Of a DNA stretch of 9,097 bases, positions 1 through 5,876 are shown piece by piece. Where the stretch lies: contig DASZTR010000083.1 in the NCBI GenBank assembly GCA_035547955.1, positions 1 through 9,097 on the forward strand, read 5' to 3'. Source of the stretch: Nitrososphaera sp035547955. GTDB lineage: Archaea; Thermoproteota; Nitrososphaeria; Nitrososphaerales; Nitrososphaeraceae. The notes under the pieces were generated by a model. The model was not told the origin of the DNA. It saw only the letters and a list, made by a program, of their open reading frames with translations, and did no database searches. The position numbers were made by a program, and so were the translations under genes. Position 1 is the first letter of the stretch. Each line of letters opens with the position of its first letter.

Positions 1-82
1 AGGAGAAGAAGAAGGGCAGGAAGGGTTAAGGCGCATTGAACACCTCGTTTCGTTTCCCTTCCTTGTTCCCCTGCCTTCCGTC

Positions 83-475
83 GTGATGCCCTTTGATGCC
101 GTCATGCTGAATCACAGAGTCTCAGACACCGACGGGATACAGGTCGCAAAGGAAATCCTGTCGGTTAACCCGCGCCAGAGGGTAGTCTTTATCTCTGAAT
201 CCGTCAGATACACCGCGGAGCTTCAGAACGAATTCGAGGGTGCGGTTGACGTGATACAAAAACCGTTTGTCGCAGAAGCGCTGCTGGAGCTCATAGAAAG
301 CACCGAAATCTACAAGGCGCTTGGAGACCTGGGCGTCAATGTACAGAAGCTCAAAGAATACAAGCTCTATCACTTCCAGCTTTTCGATTTTCTTGCCACG
401 TGCATGAGGATCATGAAAAGTCACTACGAAAAAGAAGGAAGAAGGCGCGGTGGAGAAGGTGCAAGCCCGAGATAG
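83..475 (+). CDS. Truncated/degenerate response-regulator receiver domain protein
   Basis: The protein resembles the second half of a CheY-like receiver. It has a beta3 strand ending MLNHR, a loop SDTDG, a beta4 strand VVFIS and a beta5 QKPF with the conserved Lys-Pro. In receivers the residue after the beta3 strand is the phosphorylated Asp; here it is Asn (MLN, with LLD usual), so ordinary phosphorylation is unlikely. The tail (about 50 residues) is helical and charged, as in other thaumarchaeal stand-alone regulators. The start is uncertain: GTG at 83 and ATG at 86 are adjacent, but the frame is open back to the window edge, so the gene may begin outside. The 27 codons upstream (polypurine, then Pro/Phe-rich) do not look like the missing alpha1-beta2-alpha2 part. 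It is therefore either a 5'-partial gene or a decayed, N-terminally lost receiver. There is no clear Shine-Dalgarno. It overlaps the next gene by 26 nt. Confidence 0.6.
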   Translation: MMPFDAVMLNHRVSDTDGIQVAKEILSVNPRQRVVFISESVRYTAELQNEFEGAVDVIQKPFVAEALLELIESTEIYKALGDLGVNVQKLKEYKLYHFQLFDFLATCMRIMKSHYEKEGRRRGGEGASPR

Positions 476-761
476 CACTGGTGATGGTGACACAGAAATA
501 GCAGCGCCTCACTCCTCATCTGGCGACAGGTTTTCACCGGAAGATGTACGCCAAGCGTTGGACAAAGCCCTTGACAATTTTGGACCAAAGATGAAACCCG
601 TGATCTGGGGTCTTTTGGAAAAGAGATCCGGGAACCCGTCATTTGAGGAGCGGGCACCGACGTTGCTTGAGCTCGAAGTAGCGTTGAGGAGCATCCTTGG
701 AGATACAGCCTATATCGTCCTAGATTGGATCCTAGATGAGCTGGAAAACGACAAAAGATGA
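450..761 (+). CDS. Small hypothetical protein downstream of receiver gene
   Basis: The product is 103 aa and starts at GTG inside the end of the receiver gene, in a different frame, with purine-rich GAAGGAAGAAGG just upstream acting as a possible ribosome site. The overlap suggests translational coupling. The first 25 residues are polar and probably disordered. From about residue 28 there is a compact helical domain with the pattern ALDKALDNFGPKMKPVIW, then a Leu/Glu-rich helix (TLLELEVALRSILG) and a C-terminal helix ending DELENDKR. From memory, a similar layout (FG..K..I...LE, then a helix containing a LG/FG turn) occurs in many small soil thaumarchaeal proteins near response regulators; this was not checked. 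The function is unknown. Pairing with a receiver suggests a signalling partner, but that is inference. Confidence 0.6.
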   Translation: MEKVQARDSTGDGDTEIAAPHSSSGDRFSPEDVRQALDKALDNFGPKMKPVIWGLLEKRSGNPSFEERAPTLLELEVALRSILGDTAYIVLDWILDELENDKR

Positions 762-767
762 GGGAGC

Positions 768-790
768 AATAATAATAATAATGATGATGT
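768..790 (+). repeat. Short AAT/ATG trinucleotide run
   Basis: A run of AAT units followed by GAT/ATG units lies just after the hypothetical gene, in the gap before the convergent amoC. The gap holds no supported gene; the longest frame from the ATG run gives only about 18 residues. Confidence 0.4.
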
Positions 791-887
791 TAATGAAAGC
801 AAATGAGCAGAAGCTCGTGTATGCTGCTCTGACCTAAAGATGACGATAAACTCTCTGATGATCTTGTAGAAAAACAACATGGTCTTG

Positions 888-914
888 ATGAAAAAAAGAA
901 AATGGGAAAAAGAG
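888..914 (-). terminator. Oligo-T terminator region downstream of amoC
   Basis: Read on the minus strand, three T-rich tracts (T5, T4, T7) follow the amoC stop codon within about 45 nt. Archaeal intrinsic termination depends mainly on oligo-T tracts, so this is a plausible amoC terminator. There is no strong hairpin. Confidence 0.45.
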
Positions 915-931
915 GAGAGTGCGCTAGCCTC

Positions 932-1495
932 CTAGGGGATCGACCTGCTGTACAGCTTGCCTTCTAGGGCTAGCTTGTACATCTCTGCCATGTGCGGGTT
1001 CCTCGCAGGGATCTCTGCACCAAGCTCGACAAGCCTTGCATATACTCTCACAAGGTATGCCAGCGACCCCATGAGCGCCACGAAGATGCCCATGTTAAAG
1101 ATCCAGTGCGGAGGTACTGCAAACACCTCTTCTACGAACCAGAAATGCCACAGCTCGTTCACGCCAATTGCAAACATCGACGCCATGTATCCGATGATTG
1201 CCATCTTGAGGCCAGTGTTCAAGGCGTTCCCCGGCCCCCTCATTATGGGAATCCGCCTGTCGTATATCGCTATTGTACCCCAGCCTAGAGGCAGGGCTAC
1301 CAGGCTGCCGTAAAGCCACCAGGTTGAAGGAGTAAATGCAGAGTCGCGGATAATCGTCTGGTTCAATGACGTTTCTACGACATAGCCCATCTCAGCAGCG
1401 GCCACCACGGAGACCATAGCGATTATCATTATATAGATCCGCTTTAGCCTCTGGATCTCAAGCACTTTTGGTATCAGGGAGGGAATCTGGGCCAA
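932..1495 (-). CDS. amoC: Ammonia monooxygenase subunit C (stand-alone copy)
   Basis: AmoC is the membrane subunit of copper-dependent ammonia monooxygenase, which oxidises ammonia to hydroxylamine in the cytoplasmic membrane. The 187-aa length and the whole sequence match archaeal AmoC: N-terminal MAQIPSLIPK, RDSAFTPSTWWLYG near 50-63, ALPLGWG near 67-73, and C-terminal YKLALEGKLYSRSIP. Several hydrophobic segments are visible (about 20-40, 58-75, 97-115, 133-150). N113-x3-H117-x12-H130 has the spacing of the D-x3-H-x12-H copper ligands of bacterial PmoC. Asn in the first place is, as I recall, normal for archaeal AmoC. The start is TTG; no ATG or GTG lies in frame between it and the upstream stop, and the conserved MAQ follows directly. 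A GGAGGAG sits 11 nt upstream. No amoA, amoB or amoX is present in the window, so this is probably one of the extra amoC copies known in Nitrososphaera-type genomes. Confidence in the family is very high; whether it is expressed cannot be read from the sequence. Confidence 0.96.
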   Translation of the reverse strand: MAQIPSLIPKVLEIQRLKRIYIMIIAMVSVVAAAEMGYVVETSLNQTIIRDSAFTPSTWWLYGSLVALPLGWGTIAIYDRRIPIMRGPGNALNTGLKMAIIGYMASMFAIGVNELWHFWFVEEVFAVPPHWIFNMGIFVALMGSLAYLVRVYARLVELGAEIPARNPHMAEMYKLALEGKLYSRSIP

Positions 1496-1506
1496 TCTTT
1501 CCTTAT

Positions 1507-1513
1507 CTCCTCC
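1507..1513 (-). promoter_or_regulatory. Shine-Dalgarno of amoC (GGAGGAG)
   Basis: On the minus strand GGAGGAG lies 11 nt before the TTG start of amoC. It is one of the few strong Shine-Dalgarno motifs in this window and supports the TTG start. Confidence 0.7.
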
Positions 1514-1607
1514 TTCTTCCCAACTGCAATTTTGTTTCTCTCATCAATGTCGTCACCATTAGCATCTTGTCATCTCATATCTCCGATAGCTCTAATTCGT
1601 CGCCAGA

Positions 1608-1617
1608 AATTATAAAG
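1608..1617 (-). promoter_or_regulatory. Candidate TATA box of amoC
   Basis: The minus strand reads CTTTATAATT. Archaeal TATA boxes sit about 26 nt before the transcription start, which would place the start near 1587 and give amoC a leader of about 90 nt. That is long for this window but fits with amoC having a real Shine-Dalgarno. The box is inferred from sequence only. Confidence 0.4.
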
Positions 1618-1818
1618 CCTGATTAACCATGTAAATTAACAAGGTTACGTGCATGTATATGTATGCACATATCCCTGATGAGGGAGGAGGAGGAGCACAA
1701 AGACTTCACTTGGTACGTCAGGATTATCCGCTCTATTGCGCTCATAGTATTGAAACCAGACGTGCATGTCTTTTGCATGGCGAATGATTACCGCGTCAGC
1801 GGCTGTTGATGCGATCCT

Positions 1819-1828
1819 CTTTATTATT
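1819..1828 (+). promoter_or_regulatory. Candidate TATA box of the dienelactone-hydrolase gene
   Basis: CTTTATTATT is centred about 30 nt upstream of the ATG at 1855. It would start transcription at or a few bases before that ATG, giving a leaderless or nearly leaderless mRNA and favouring ATG 1855 over TTG 1846. Confidence 0.4.
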
Positions 1829-1854
1829 TCTGCCACGTATCCCTCTTGCATAAC

Positions 1855-2757
1855 ATGAATTCTTCCACGTCAGTTGCTAGAAGGATAGGCGGAGCAGTGG
1901 TTCTGGCAACCGCAATTGCCCTTGCGGTATGGACTATCGGCGGCATTCAAAAGGGCGAAAGCACAATGAGCAACGTTGCCATGCTTGGTGCCGGCAATAA
2001 TAATGTCACATCTTCATCATTATCAAAGGTCGAGACTTCTATGGTCAAATACTATGACAATACCTCTGGGTTCCTGGCCAAGCCGGCAGCAGATGACGAT
2101 GGTGCTGGTGCTGGTGGTGGTGATAGTAGTAATAGTAGTAGCAGCCACGCCAAGTACCCCGGCATAGTCATGGTCCACGAGTGGTGGGGCCTCAATGACA
2201 ACATCAAGGAGATGGCCCGGCAGATGGCGTCGCATGGGTACGTCGTGCTTGCAGTAGACCTGTTCCGGGGGCAGGTGACAGCCGACAGCTCGCAGGCGCA
2301 GGCACTTGCGACGGGCGTGCGCAACAACCCCGGCGAGGCGATAAAGAACCTGCAGGCAGCGGTGGGCTACCTGCGCAACAGCGGTTTCATCGATGGCAAC
2401 AAGGTGGGCTCGCTTGGGTGGTGCTTTGGAGGTGACTGGTCACTCCAGCTCGCACTAAATGAGAAAATGAACGCAACGGCGCTCTATTACGGCCAGCCCG
2501 TAACTGATCCAAAAGCGCTATCCGTGATAAAGTGGCCTGTGCTCGGCGTCTTTGGGAGCGCGGACCAGTCGATACCGGTAAACCATGTAAATGCGTTCAA
2601 GCAGGCACTCGACAAAGACCACATTGAAAACGAGATCTATGTGTACAACGGCGTGGGACACGCGTTTGCAAACCCGTCAGGACCGAACTACGCGCCATCG
2701 GAGACAAAGGACGCGTGGCAAAAGACGCTCGCGTTTTTTGACGCGCACTTGAAGTAA
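1855..2757 (+). CDS. Membrane-anchored/exported dienelactone hydrolase family protein
   Basis: This is an alpha/beta hydrolase of the dienelactone hydrolase family (300 aa). It has a hydrophobic segment at residues 11-29 after an Arg pair, giving a signal peptide or N-terminal anchor, so the enzyme probably acts outside the membrane. A Gly/Asp/Ser/Asn linker (residues 80-97) precedes the catalytic domain (about 98-300). The family's catalytic features are all visible: E109 in HEWWG, nucleophile C190 in G-W-C-F-G-G, D237 in GSADQ, and H269 in GVGHAF. Typical dienelactone hydrolases are about 230-250 aa and cytosolic; the extra length is the anchor plus linker. The substrate cannot be told, and no aromatic degradation genes are nearby. 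The start was chosen as ATG 1855; TTG 1846 in the same frame would add three residues. It converges on the copper-protein gene with 20 nt between them. Confidence 0.9.
   Translation: MNSSTSVARRIGGAVVLATAIALAVWTIGGIQKGESTMSNVAMLGAGNNNVTSSSLSKVETSMVKYYDNTSGFLAKPAADDDGAGAGGGDSSNSSSSHAKYPGIVMVHEWWGLNDNIKEMARQMASHGYVVLAVDLFRGQVTADSSQAQALATGVRNNPGEAIKNLQAAVGYLRNSGFIDGNKVGSLGWCFGGDWSLQLALNEKMNATALYYGQPVTDPKALSVIKWPVLGVFGSADQSIPVNHVNAFKQALDKDHIENEIYVYNGVGHAFANPSGPNYAPSETKDAWQKTLAFFDAHLK
2092..2145 (+). repeat. Trinucleotide-repeat linker inside the hydrolase gene
   Basis: Runs of GGTGCT, GGT, AGT and AAT-type triplets encode the acidic-Gly-Ser linker between anchor and catalytic domain. Such repeats can change length by slippage without breaking the frame. 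Confidence 0.6.
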
Positions 2758-2777
2758 AAAGGACAGAAGAAATCATC

Positions 2778-3596
2778 TCACTCTATTATTAGAGTGCCCT
2801 TCATCCCCTCCTCGGAGTGGATGGTGCAGTGGTACTCGAACACTCCCTTCTGGGCAAACTTGTACTGGAACGACTCGTTGTTGTTAAAGAACCCGCTGTC
2901 TATCTTGGCGATGATCTGGCCTGAATTTGTCCTGTACGTGCCCACTACGTTGTGGGGGAGGTTCGACTCGTTTACCCACCTTACAGTCGAGCCGGCCTGC
3001 GTCACCGCGACATCAGGCATGAACATGTTCATGCCGCCGTACACAATGTCATTGCGCAGGACGTTTGACATCACCCGCTCGTTCTCAGTCGTGATGTTGA
3101 TTACCTTGTTGCTGTCCAAGTCGACAAACACGTTCCATATCTGCTGGTGCGATTCGCCCTGCTTGCCAGCAATTGCAGAAAAGCTCTCGGCGTCTGTGTA
3201 GGGCATGCCGCCGACAAGCTGCCTGTTCGCCGTGATTATCACTTGCCCGGCGCTGCCGTGCATCACCTTGCCGCTGGGGTCAGCAAACACAGTAGGCTGT
3301 ACCGCAGCAATCGTGACTGCGCCACCCTTGGTTTGCGCGAGTATCTCCTGCACTCCAGGATCCTGCTCGGCTATCTTCCACGCCTGCCCTGCCACGTCGT
3401 TTATGGCATAGATATAGGTATTGTCGTCCTTGGTCGGCTCTTTTATTACGATGTTTTCGGCCTTGAGCGTCATGTTGGATAGCGCATTGAAATTCTTGGC
3501 GCTTTCCTCCGGCAAGAGCCCGGATGACATGAGCGCGACACCGCCGACGACGAAAACCGCCACCACGCCTGCCATTATCATGAGCTCCTTCTTCAC
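2778..3596 (-). CDS. Exported type 1 copper (cupredoxin-domain) protein
   Basis: The protein is 272 aa from the chosen start. A hydrophobic stretch at about residues 6-24 after MKKE is a signal peptide or anchor, so it should face the pseudoperiplasm. Residues about 30-185 form a domain I do not recognise. Residues 189-272 are a cupredoxin domain with all four type 1 copper ligands visible: H215 (LPHN), C257 and H260 (YHCTIH), and M265 (SEEGM), with C-x2-H-x4-M spacing. Proteins of this kind are thought to carry electrons in ammonia-oxidising archaea in place of cytochrome c. The start is GTG 3596. A TATA-like CATATAAT at 3622-3630 would initiate near 3600, and the segment from GTG has a classic KK-hydrophobic start. 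ATG 3623 would add nine residues and overlap that TATA box; ATG 3581 is another choice. It is divergent from the MazG-like gene. Confidence 0.88.
   Translation of the reverse strand: MKKELMIMAGVVAVFVVGGVALMSSGLLPEESAKNFNALSNMTLKAENIVIKEPTKDDNTYIYAINDVAGQAWKIAEQDPGVQEILAQTKGGAVTIAAVQPTVFADPSGKVMHGSAGQVIITANRQLVGGMPYTDAESFSAIAGKQGESHQQIWNVFVDLDSNKVINITTENERVMSNVLRNDIVYGGMNMFMPDVAVTQAGSTVRWVNESNLPHNVVGTYRTNSGQIIAKIDSGFFNNNESFQYKFAQKGVFEYHCTIHSEEGMKGTLIIE
2779..2796. terminator. Perfect inverted repeat between convergent genes
   Basis: CACTCTA, loop TTAT, TAGAGTG: seven-base arms with a four-base loop. It overlaps the last codons and stop of the copper-protein gene and lies 21 nt after the hydrolase stop. 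Its place between convergent genes would suit a shared terminator hairpin, although archaeal termination usually relies on oligo-T, which is weak here. Confidence 0.35.
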
Positions 3597-3621
3597 GCCG
3601 CAATTAATGGCGCGGCAATTC

Positions 3622-3630
3622 ATTATATGC
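3622..3630 (-). promoter_or_regulatory. Candidate TATA box of the copper-protein gene
   Basis: The minus strand reads GCATATAATG. Its position predicts transcription from about 3600, just ahead of the GTG at 3596. It is the main reason for not choosing ATG 3623. Confidence 0.45.
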
Positions 3631-3666
3631 CATGCGGTACATACACGCGCACATCGCCGAAAATGG

Positions 3667-3676
3667 GTTTTAATAA
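3667..3676 (+). promoter_or_regulatory. Candidate TATA box of the MazG-like gene
   Basis: GTTTTAATAATG-type sequence about 45 nt before ATG 3718 predicts a leader of about 20 nt. A second TATATAT at 3704-3710 is too close to the ATG to serve it. TGTGTG (3699-3704) and CACACA (3713-3718) are inverted arms that could form a small hairpin reaching the start codon. Confidence 0.35.
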
Positions 3677-3717
3677 TGTCTATGCACATATGCCATACTG
3701 TGTGTATATATCCACAC

Positions 3718-3987
3718 ATGAGCGCAACAACAGCAACAAACACAGCGGTTGAATACTATGACATAAAGTTTGGCGATGACGCGCAGGCCGCGTTTGTACA
3801 CCTTGTACGCGAAATAGGCGAGATCGCCTTTGAAATGGAAAAGCAAAACGCCGAGCACGCCAAATTAGAGATAACCGAGTCCATAGCACTCCTCTACTAC
3901 CTTGCGTCAAAATACGGCCTCGACGTCCCGGCAAGCATGCAGGCCCTGTATTCCAAAAAGCTGGCTGGCCTTAAAGCCAAGCAATAA
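3718..3987 (+). CDS. Small MazG-like (nucleotide pyrophosphohydrolase-type) protein
   Basis: The protein is 89 aa and mostly helical. It shows the core pattern of the all-alpha NTP pyrophosphatase (MazG-like) superfamily: helix HLVREIGEIAFEME with acidic E32/E35, then E51-I-T-E54 where the family has E-x-x-D/E, followed by LLYYLASKYGLDV and a Lys-rich C-terminal helix (YSKKLAGLKAKQ). In the family these acidic residues bind Mg2+ and the enzyme hydrolyses non-canonical or excess NTPs. The second pair, E-x-x-E in place of E-x-x-D, and the short length make activity uncertain. The ATG at 3718 was chosen because the frame upstream runs through the promoter region and the divergent copper-protein gene. 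The 99-aa hypothetical begins 33 nt later and may be co-transcribed. Confidence 0.65.
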   Translation: MSATTATNTAVEYYDIKFGDDAQAAFVHLVREIGEIAFEMEKQNAEHAKLEITESIALLYYLASKYGLDVPASMQALYSKKLAGLKAKQ

Positions 3988-4020
3988 TGATAATGATAAA
4001 GATTATGGTTATACTAAAAT

Positions 4021-4320
4021 ATGATAACCCTGAGAGAGGATCTTGACGCAATCTCGGACATACTCCGACAGACGTTTGCGATAGAGCCGTTTAAGCGCGA
4101 CTACGACATGGCGTTTTCGGCAGTCGCGCAGGTACTGTACCGCTATGGGATCGTGGAAACCCCACGCAACCTGCGCTTCCGGTTCATACTGTGCATGCAA
4201 GAATTCTTTGACGGCATACCGCAGGACCAGTGGCGGGTGAAGGATCCTGCCTTCGTAAAGCAGTCAGAAGAGTTTGCAGCTGCAAAATTCCGCGGGTGGA
4301 TCTTGGACCAGGTCACCTAG
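4021..4320 (+). CDS. Hypothetical protein, 99 aa
   Basis: I do not recognise this protein. It is soluble, lacks membrane segments or Cys pairs, and mixes acidic and basic residues. Helical stretches are likely around residues 5-20 (LREDLDAISDILRQTF), 28-43 and 53-64 (RFILCMQEFFDG), followed by a Trp-containing C-terminus (RGWILDQVT). The start is ATG 4021, without a clear Shine-Dalgarno; an AT-rich stretch precedes it. It follows the MazG-like gene by 33 nt on the same strand and converges on the 80-aa gene, leaving 8 nt between stops. The ordered amino acid use and tight spacing on both sides support a real gene. Confidence 0.65.
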   Translation: MITLREDLDAISDILRQTFAIEPFKRDYDMAFSAVAQVLYRYGIVETPRNLRFRFILCMQEFFDGIPQDQWRVKDPAFVKQSEEFAAAKFRGWILDQVT

Positions 4321-4328
4321 TTCGCTAA

Positions 4329-4571
4329 CTATCCTGCCTTGTTCTTGGCAATCCACTGCTCGTACATTTTCACGAGATCATCCACGTCGTCTCCCTTCTC
4401 CGAATAAGTGACAATGACCGCAAACTTGCCACCCTTGCCGTCGTTGCCCTTGGCATAATATCCCCAGAAGGTGTCCGGGAGCTTTACAAAGTTTGACTTG
4501 TTCATCGCCACGCCTGCAAGGTTCTTTGCAAGCGTATCTACAACCTTTGCCGCGTCGCCTGACTCTATCAT
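4329..4571 (-). CDS. Hypothetical protein, 80 aa
   Basis: Small soluble protein without a family I can name. It has an N-terminal amphipathic helix (AAKVVDTLAKNLAG), a central aromatic patch (LPDTFWGYYAKG), a Gly/Lys turn leading to a beta-like FAVIVTY, and a C-terminal helix (DDLVKMYEQWIAKNKAG). The start is ATG 4571. The frame remains open and coding-like for about 17 codons further upstream (including NNTGAKKIHM) until a stop at 4626-4628, but that stretch has no ATG, GTG or TTG. Either the start is 4571 or the gene has lost its original start. A weak TATA-like ATAAACAATA near 4593-4601 would suit a leaderless start at 4571. The function is unknown. Confidence 0.65.
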   Translation of the reverse strand: MIESGDAAKVVDTLAKNLAGVAMNKSNFVKLPDTFWGYYAKGNDGKGGKFAVIVTYSEKGDDVDDLVKMYEQWIAKNKAG

Positions 4572-4667
4572 ATGTATTTTCTTTGCGCCTGTATTGTTTA
4601 TGTCTACTACTCTGTTCCTCTCTCTATTCTTCCTTGCGTGACACCAGCAATGATAAAGGAGTAGCTA

Positions 4668-4742
4668 CTACTGAATGCGCTCTATGAGCTCAAAGACGCT
4701 GCTCATAGCAGGAGGCTCGACGGACTGCTCCCTCACGTACAA
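4668..4742 (-). pseudogene. PfkB C-terminal tail separated by an in-frame amber codon
   Basis: Directly after the TAG that ends the PfkB frame, the same frame continues for 24 sense codons to a second TAG. It begins LYVREQSVEPP and ends in a helix FELIERIQ. This is the length and kind of tail that PfkB kinases usually have after the ANAA motif: a last strand, a Pro-containing loop, then a closing helix. It therefore looks like the severed end of the kinase rather than non-coding DNA. Confidence 0.55.
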
Positions 4743-5708
4743 CTATGAAGCGGCGTTGGCAAACAGCAGGCGCTCACGCGAGTCTAGTCCTGCGATGTAG
4801 CCGAGTATGTCCGCTGCGTCCCAGACGTCGCCGGCGCCAGTCAGTATCTTGGGCTCTACCTTTATCGCGTGCACAAACTCTGTCCCCTTGCCGTTTGACC
4901 AAGCAGAGCCGATGCGGGTATGAAGGTCTGTCGAGATCCCGACGCTCTCTGCGATCTTGGCTGCAGCATTTTTCACGTCGTCAGGGCTGTAGCTTGCCGT
5001 GCCCAGCCGCGCGTCGAGCCCTAACGCAGACGCCAGGTGGTCGCACTCGTTCTCGTTTATGCTGAGGTGATCCGTGACAGAACCCAGCTTGAACAGCGCA
5101 TCGCGGAATTCCTGCTTTCTCGTGGCAATGTCGGCAGGATCGATAAAGTGCAGGGCGCTCGGTGAGCTTTTAAAGACGTGCTCTGCAAGCTCGGTGCCCT
5201 TTTGGTTGCTCGCCCAGTTAACCACCATCACTGCGTCGGCGTTTCTCAGCAGCGCCTGGTCATCTTTTGAGCTGATCCTGTCCGGGCCAAAGCTCGCATT
5301 GTCGCCTATGTCGCTTACCATCACGTTTACCCTGCTGTCGCCGTGAGGGAATTCAAACGCGGTGGTGCAGCCGTGCCTCCCTTGCGCTATCCTGAGAGTC
5401 ACCCTGTCTCCAAACTGCGAAAACACTTGCCTTATCATGGCCGCGCCCATCTCGTCTGCAACAGTAAACAGCGTCACCTTGGCCCCGAGCTTGGCAAGCG
5501 CGTACGCGACGTTGACTGCATTTCCGCCCCTGATGTCTGCCGTTGGGACGCCCCTGATGCTCCCTCCTCCGTTCCTTGCCTTTTCCTCCAGCGCGCTGAC
5601 TAGCTTTTCCCTTGCGTCAAGCCTGATTATCCGGTCAACGAAAAAGTCCGGCATAACCACTATCGAACCGAGTATGTGTAACTGCTTTAACTTCTCTATT
5701 ATCGCCAT
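4743..5708 (-). CDS. PfkB/ribokinase-family carbohydrate or nucleoside kinase, C-terminus cut by amber codon
   Basis: A 321-aa kinase of the ribokinase/PfkB family, which phosphorylates sugars or nucleosides using ATP. Signature 1 is visible at 60-82 (RGGNAVNVAYALAKLGAKV), and NENE at 219-222 matches the phosphate/Mg2+ motif of the family. Signature 2, TGAGDVWDAADILGYI at 290-305, carries the catalytic base D294. The substrate cannot be assigned. The start ATG 5708 was chosen: the open frame upstream only translates the (CT)15 microsatellite into an Arg-Glu run, which is not credible protein. The frame ends FANAAS-TAG, about 24 residues short of a usual family C-terminus, and the missing tail is present after the stop. 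It follows the thermosome gene on the same strand, 168 nt apart, with its own likely promoter. Confidence 0.9.
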   Translation of the reverse strand: MAIIEKLKQLHILGSIVVMPDFFVDRIIRLDAREKLVSALEEKARNGGGSIRGVPTADIRGGNAVNVAYALAKLGAKVTLFTVADEMGAAMIRQVFSQFGDRVTLRIAQGRHGCTTAFEFPHGDSRVNVMVSDIGDNASFGPDRISSKDDQALLRNADAVMVVNWASNQKGTELAEHVFKSSPSALHFIDPADIATRKQEFRDALFKLGSVTDHLSINENECDHLASALGLDARLGTASYSPDDVKNAAAKIAESVGISTDLHTRIGSAWSNGKGTEFVHAIKVEPKILTGAGDVWDAADILGYIAGLDSRERLLFANAAS

Positions 5709-5717
5709 ATCTTTTCT

Positions 5718-5753
<36 letters not shown>

Positions 5754-5767
5754 TACAAGCATGCTAG

Positions 5768-5775
5768 GATATATC
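5768..5775 (-). promoter_or_regulatory. Candidate TATA box of the PfkB gene
   Basis: The minus strand reads GATATATCC. It predicts initiation near 5746, within the (CT)15 tract, so the mRNA leader would be almost entirely GA repeat. Confidence 0.4.
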
Positions 5776-5794
5776 GCGCTATTTGTTGTTTGTC

Positions 5795-5856
5795 AAAAAA
5801 AGGGGATGAGCAGAAGAAAAAAGAAAGGAGAAAAGAGGACGGATAAAGGAAAAAAG
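5795..5856 (-). terminator. Oligo-T tracts downstream of thermosome gene
   Basis: On the minus strand, T6, T6 and T7 tracts (at 5850-5855, 5817-5822 and 5795-5801) follow the thermosome stop within about 80 nt. This is a typical archaeal intrinsic terminator layout. Confidence 0.55.
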
Positions 5857-5876
5857 GACTCTTGCTTGTTTTTTTG

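Larger units (their letters stand above)
1496..1854. other. Divergent intergenic region between amoC and the hydrolase
   Basis: About 360 nt without a gene I can support. It holds the amoC leader and Shine-Dalgarno, a TATA-like AATTATAAAG (as + strand) near 1608-1617, two copies of ATTAAC near 1623-1642, a small imperfect palindrome (GTGCAT, 8 nt, ATGCAC) at 1650-1669, and a TATA-like stretch at 1819-1828 for the hydrolase. A 68-codon minus-strand frame crosses the right part but lacks a promoter, a ribosome site and a recognisable family, so I left it out. Confidence 0.5.

Noticed and set aside
780..836. 18-codon frame starting in the ATG run after the small hypothetical gene
   Set aside because: Too short, starts in a simple repeat, with no features of a peptide gene.
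1645..1851. 68-codon minus-strand frame in the gap between amoC and the hydrolase
   Set aside because: No promoter-like or ribosome-site sequence, tail of low-quality residues reading through a palindrome, start overlapping the other gene's start; no recognisable family.
1662..3691. The 11-mer TATGCACATAT found at 1662-1672 and 3681-3691
   Set aside because: Repeats of this length are expected by chance in 9 kb, and the sites sit differently relative to genes.
3421..3717. N-terminal extension of the MazG-like gene through the divergent promoter
   Set aside because: It is antisense to the copper-protein gene and crosses both promoters; the family-like sequence begins only after ATG 3718.
4743..4745. 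Pyrrolysine insertion at the PfkB amber codon
   Set aside because: TAG is an ordinary stop for three other genes here and I know of no pyrrolysine system in this phylum; nonsense mutation, readthrough or sequencing error are likelier.
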